Source: Frateuria edaphi
GTDB lineage: Bacteria > Pseudomonadota > Gammaproteobacteria > Xanthomonadales > Rhodanobacteraceae
NCBI RefSeq assembly: GCF_021117405.1
Contig: NZ_CP088251.1
Location: 3,085,001-3,149,000 of the forward strand
Length of the DNA: 64,000 nucleotides
Direction: 5' to 3'
In this document: positions 60,995 through 64,000 of the stretch, piece after piece
How positions within the stretch are numbered: the stretch's first letter is position 1
Layout of the letters: every line of letters begins with the position of its first letter
Notes under the pieces: generated by a model
The model's database searches: none
What the model was told of the DNA's origin: nothing
Seen by the model: the letters and a program-made list of their open reading frames with translations, nothing else
Translations under genes and position numbers: made by a program

Positions 60995-61891
60995 ATGCCC
61001 TTCCTCGAACTCGCCCTCACCCTCCGCGCCGAGCAGCAGCCGCGCGTGGAGGAAGCCCTGGAAGACCTCGGCGCCCTGTCGATCACCCTGCGCGATGCCG
61101 ATGCCGAAACGCCCGACGAGAAGGCGATCTTCGAGCCGGGCGTGGGCGAGCTGCCGTTGTGGCCCACGCTCACGCTGGACGCGCTGTTCGAGGCCGGCAC
61201 CGACCGCCGCGGCCTGGTCGAGGCGCTGGGCGAACTGCTGCCGTGGCTCGAACCCGACCAGCTAGCCTTCCGCGACGTCGCGGACGAGGACTGGGAACGC
61301 GCATGGATGGACCAGTTCAAGCCGATGCCGTTCGGTCGGCGGCTGTGGATCTACCCGTGGAACATCGAGCCGCCCGCCGACCAGGACATCGTGGTCGTGC
61401 GTCTGGACCCCGGCCTGGCCTTCGGCAGTGGCACCCATCCGACCACCGCGCTGTGCCTGGAGTGGCTCGACCACCTCGATCTGGCCGGCAAGCAGGTCAT
61501 CGACTACGGCTGCGGCTCGGGCATCCTCGCCATCGCCGCGCTCAAGCTCGGCGCTGCCGCCGCGACCGGCGTCGACAATGACCCGCAGGCGCTGACCGCC
61601 TCCAACGACAACGCCGAGCGTAATGGCGTGGCCGACCGGCTCGCCGTGTTCCTGCCCGGCGAGGAACCGAAGGCGCCGGCCGACGTCTTCGTCGCCAACA
61701 TCCTGGCCGGCCCGCTCGCCGAGCTCGCCCCCACGTTCGCCGCCGCCTGCAAGAGCGGCGCGCCCTTCGCCATCTCCGGCATCCTGGCCGGCCAGCAGGA
61801 CGAACTGCTGGCGCGCTACGCCGAATGGTTCGACGACCTGCGCGTGGACGCGCGCGAGGACTGGATCCGCATCAGCGGCCACCGCCGCTGA
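60995..61891 (+). CDS. prmA: ribosomal protein L11 methyltransferase
   Basis: A 298-residue SAM methyltransferase. It has the substrate-binding N-terminal part, LDPGLAFGSGTHPTTALCLEWLD, the SAM loop VIDYGCGSGILAIAALKLGA and FVANILAGPL. It trimethylates L11. The ATG at 60995 gives the MPFLELAL start; an earlier TTG is not needed. Confidence 0.96.
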   Translation: MPFLELALTLRAEQQPRVEEALEDLGALSITLRDADAETPDEKAIFEPGVGELPLWPTLTLDALFEAGTDRRGLVEALGELLPWLEPDQLAFRDVADEDWERAWMDQFKPMPFGRRLWIYPWNIEPPADQDIVVVRLDPGLAFGSGTHPTTALCLEWLDHLDLAGKQVIDYGCGSGILAIAALKLGAAAATGVDNDPQALTASNDNAERNGVADRLAVFLPGEEPKAPADVFVANILAGPLAELAPTFAAACKSGAPFAISGILAGQQDELLARYAEWFDDLRVDAREDWIRISGHRR

Positions 61892-61991
61892 GCCGCAATC
61901 TCCTGTAGGAGCGCTGCAGCCCACGCGCAACGTGCGCCCACGCACACGCTCCACTCCGACAAACGCCGGCTTTCCCTTTACTCTTGCCGGC

Positions 61992-62771
61992 ATGTACACC
62001 CAGTGCCCCGACTGCCGCACGGTCTTCTCGCTCGACGCGAGCGTGCTGGCGCATGCGCGCGGGGCGGTGATCTGCGGCAATTGCGAAACGCTGTTCGACG
62101 CACTGGACACGCTCGCCGACCAGTTGCCGCCCGAACCCTTCCGGCAGCTCCCGGGCACCACGCGCTCCGAAGAAGCGCCCAAGCTCGACGTGGCGATCTA
62201 CCGTCCGCGCGAGGACGTGCCCGTGGCCGCCGTCGAACCGGCGCCGGCGGCGCCCGCGTTCACCCCGCGCTTCGTCAACGATCGGCGCGCCCCGCGCCAG
62301 CGCCCGCGACGCTGGCCGTGGCTGCTGACCTGCACGCTGCTGGCGCTGTTGCTGGCGGCGCAGGTGGCCTGGGCCAAGCGCGACGTGTTGATCGCAAACC
62401 CGTCCATCGGCGCGTGGTTGCGCCAGGCCTGCGCCTCGCTGGGCTGCCGGCTGCCGCTGGTTCGCGACGTGCATCGCCTGCACCTGGTCGCGCGCGACGT
62501 GCAGGCGCATCCCAGCGTGCCCGGCGCGTTGATGATCAGCGCCACCGTCCGCAACGACGCACCGTTCGCGCAGCCCTACCCGGTGGTTTCGCTCACGCTC
62601 TCCGACGCCGATGGCCACCGCGTGGCGATGCGCCGCCTGCACCCGTCCGAATACCTGGACGATGACGCGGTGCTGCGCGCAGGCCTGGCGCCTGGCGCCA
62701 GCGCTGCGCTGTTGATCGAGGTCGCCGACCCCGGCAATCGCGCGGTCGCATTCGAATTCGGTTTCGAATGA
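61992..62771 (+). CDS. zinc-ribbon and DUF3426 domain protein
   Basis: A 259-residue protein. The N-terminal zinc-ribbon has CPDC (5-9) and CGNC (28-31). A single membrane segment lies at about 112-130, and the C-terminal DUF3426 domain (about 145-259) is probably periplasmic. The function is unknown. In many gammaproteobacteria dusB stands between prmA and fis; here this gene occupies the slot. Confidence 0.85.
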   Translation: MYTQCPDCRTVFSLDASVLAHARGAVICGNCETLFDALDTLADQLPPEPFRQLPGTTRSEEAPKLDVAIYRPREDVPVAAVEPAPAAPAFTPRFVNDRRAPRQRPRRWPWLLTCTLLALLLAAQVAWAKRDVLIANPSIGAWLRQACASLGCRLPLVRDVHRLHLVARDVQAHPSVPGALMISATVRNDAPFAQPYPVVSLTLSDADGHRVAMRRLHPSEYLDDDAVLRAGLAPGASAALLIEVADPGNRAVAFEFGFE

Positions 62772-62936
62772 AACGAAAAGCCACGGGCGCCAGCACTTAA
62801 TTTTATCGGCCGTCGCCGGTACACTCGCCCCTTCGCGCATGCGCTCATCGCATGCCAAGCGCGCCATGCCGGCGAGATCCACCACCACCCTTGCAGCGGC
62901 CCACGCAGCCGCCGCGTCGCTCGTGAGGTATTGCCT

Positions 62937-63221
62937 GTGAACGCCGTCCGATTGCCTGTCAACGAGGCCATCCGGGAGCCCCAGTCGTCGCAGAGCGCGC
63001 TGGGCGAGTGCGTCAGCCGTACCGTGCGCCGTTACCTGGCCGACATCGGCGATACCGAATGCGACGAAGGCCTGCACGCACTGGTGATCCGCGAAGTCGA
63101 AGGACCGCTGCTGCGCGAAGTGCTGGCGTTCCACGATGGCAACCAGAGCCGCGCCGCGGCCGTGCTGGGCATCAACCGCGCCACGCTGCGCAAGAAGCTG
63201 GCCGCGCACGGCCTGCTGTAG
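62937..63221 (+). CDS. fis: Fis-family DNA-binding protein
   Basis: A 94-residue nucleoid protein. The C-terminal helix-turn-helix reads HDGNQSRAAAVLGINRATLRKKLAAHGLL. The N-terminal arm is variable. GTG start at 62937 with GAGG upstream. It controls rRNA and virulence genes in relatives, and lies next to purH as in many proteobacteria. Confidence 0.93.
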   Translation: MNAVRLPVNEAIREPQSSQSALGECVSRTVRRYLADIGDTECDEGLHALVIREVEGPLLREVLAFHDGNQSRAAAVLGINRATLRKKLAAHGLL

Positions 63222-63325
63222 TTCCCTTGTTCCCTGTGGGAGCCCACATGTGGGGCGTCGCCGTGGGGGAATCGCGCAAAGGGTATCGCCCGCAAGTGGT
63301 CTTACACGAAGACCCGTTCGTGTGC

Positions 63326-63349
63326 TTTTGGACGTTTGGCCGTCCAAAA
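63326..63349. promoter_or_regulatory. hairpin between fis and purH
   Basis: TTTTGGACG (63326-63334) and CGTCCAAAA (63341-63349) are perfect arms with a 6-base loop. The right arm ends at the -35 of the purH promoter. It may end fis or act as an operator. Confidence 0.5.
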
Positions 63350-63377
63350 CGACACGCCATCCCGGCCGCGTTATAAT
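63349..63377 (+). promoter_or_regulatory. sigma-70 promoter of purH
   Basis: -35 ACGACA (63349-63354), 17-bp spacer and a perfect TATAAT (63372-63377). The purH ATG is 30 bases downstream. Confidence 0.7.
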
Positions 63378-63406
63378 CGGCGGCTTCCCCTACCCTGGAA
63401 GCCGCC

Positions 63407-64000
63407 ATGCCCGCCGTCACCCCGATCCGCCGCGCCCTGCTCAGCGTCTCCGACAAGACCGGGCTGATCGACCTCGGCCGGCGTCTCGCCGCGAAGGGCG
63501 TGCAACTGCTTTCCACCGGGGGCAGCGCCAAGGCGCTGCGGGACGCCGGCATCGCGGTGACCGATGTCAGCGAGCTGACCGGCTTCCCCGAGATCATGGA
63601 CGGCCGCGTCAAGACGCTGCACCCGAAGGTGCATGGCGGCTTGCTCGGCCGGCGCGGCACCGACGACGCGGTGATGGCCGAACTCGGCATCGCGCCGATC
63701 GACCTGCTGGTGCTCAACCTCTATCCGTTCGAGCAGACCGTCGCCAAGCCCGGTTGCACGCTGGAACAGGCGATCGAGAACATCGACATCGGCGGGCCGG
63801 CGATGCTGCGCTCGGCGGCGAAGAACTGGGCCGACGTGGCCGTGCTGACCGCGCCGGAACAGTACGAGGACGCGCTCGCCGAGATCGAGCGCGACGGCGG
63901 CCTCTCACGCGCCAGCCGCTTCAAGCTGGCGGTGGCCGCGTTCAACCGCGTTTCCGACTACGACGGCGCGATCAGCGACTATCTCTCGGGCCTCAAGCTC
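63407..64000 (+). CDS. purH: bifunctional AICAR transformylase/IMP cyclohydrolase, 3' end outside window
   Basis: The last two steps of purine synthesis. Only the first 198 codons are present. The IMP cyclohydrolase domain has [55 protein letters not shown] and [12 protein letters not shown]. The ATG at 63407 is preceded by a weak CTGGAAG. The gene continues past the window. Confidence 0.97.
   Translation, partial: MPAVTPIRRALLSVSDKTGLIDLGRRLAAKGVQLLSTGGSAKALRDAGIAVTDVSELTGFPEIMDGRVKTLHPKVHGGLLGRRGTDDAVMAELGIAPIDLLVLNLYPFEQTVAKPGCTLEQAIENIDIGGPAMLRSAAKNWADVAVLTAPEQYEDALAEIERDGGLSRASRFKLAVAAFNRVSDYDGAISDYLSGLKL

Overview
The window is one contiguous piece of a GC-rich gammaproteobacterial chromosome. 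Gene content and order (rubredoxin/thiE/hemL, groES-groEL/cutA/dsbD, aroQ-accB-accC-prmA/fis/purH, PPi-dependent phosphofructokinase, short-form adenylate kinase, pcm-tolC, waaA/lpxL) fit the Xanthomonadales, most likely a Rhodanobacteraceae relative (Dyella, Rhodanobacter or Luteibacter type). That placement is an inference from family knowledge. I saw no rRNA, tRNA, CRISPR array, transposase or prophage. Coding density is high, and most intergenic gaps hold promoters, hairpin terminators or decayed repeats.

Layout: 1-5126 holds metabolic genes: a DUF192 lipoprotein cut by the left edge, rubredoxin, thiE-hemL-HAD hydrolase, and glyoxalase I with an ArgD-type aminotransferase. The stretch 5232-11976 is the most interesting. 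Six secreted or outer-membrane genes match the order and domain content of the Pseudomonas functional-amyloid operon fapABCDEF. A near-consensus sigma-54 promoter and three TGTAACA palindromes precede them, and a convergent sigma-54 enhancer-binding regulator lies at the far end. That regulator has a consensus CRP/Clp-type site upstream. From 12122 to 24988 come a short-chain dehydrogenase, an ABC exporter pair, mpl, adk, PPi-dependent phosphofructokinase, an RcnB-like protein, a membrane H+-pyrophosphatase, a prolyl oligopeptidase and a prolyl 4-hydroxylase-like oxygenase; soluble pyrophosphatase follows at 25250.

25830-29385 is a LysR-regulated redox operon (tautomerase, aldo/keto reductase, zinc-type dehydrogenase). 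It is followed by a ferritin-like protein, a TetR regulator and pcm-tolC. 33240-38948 is an LPS/surface-glycan block (waaA, lpxL-type acyltransferase, GT2, O-antigen ligase, GT4). 39036-49406 holds a zinc-finger protein, a Yip1-like membrane protein, YceI, a RutE-type nitroreductase, an ELM1-like protein, glnE, an LTA-synthase-like sulfatase-fold enzyme, and two paralogous small secreted proteins that share an upstream module at fixed spacing. 49445-64000 contains an ABC exporter, groESL with a CIRCE operator, cutA, an EamA transporter, a DsbD with a duplicated N-terminal domain, tlpA, aroQ-accBC, prmA, a DUF3426 protein, fis and the start of purH.

The genes that most clearly act together are the Fap-like set. 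FapC-like and FapB-like repeat proteins would be fibre subunits, FapF-like the outer-membrane secretion pore, FapD-like a C39-fold peptidase, and FapA-like and FapE-like accessory proteins. Transcription would be switched on by sigma-54 and the linked activator.
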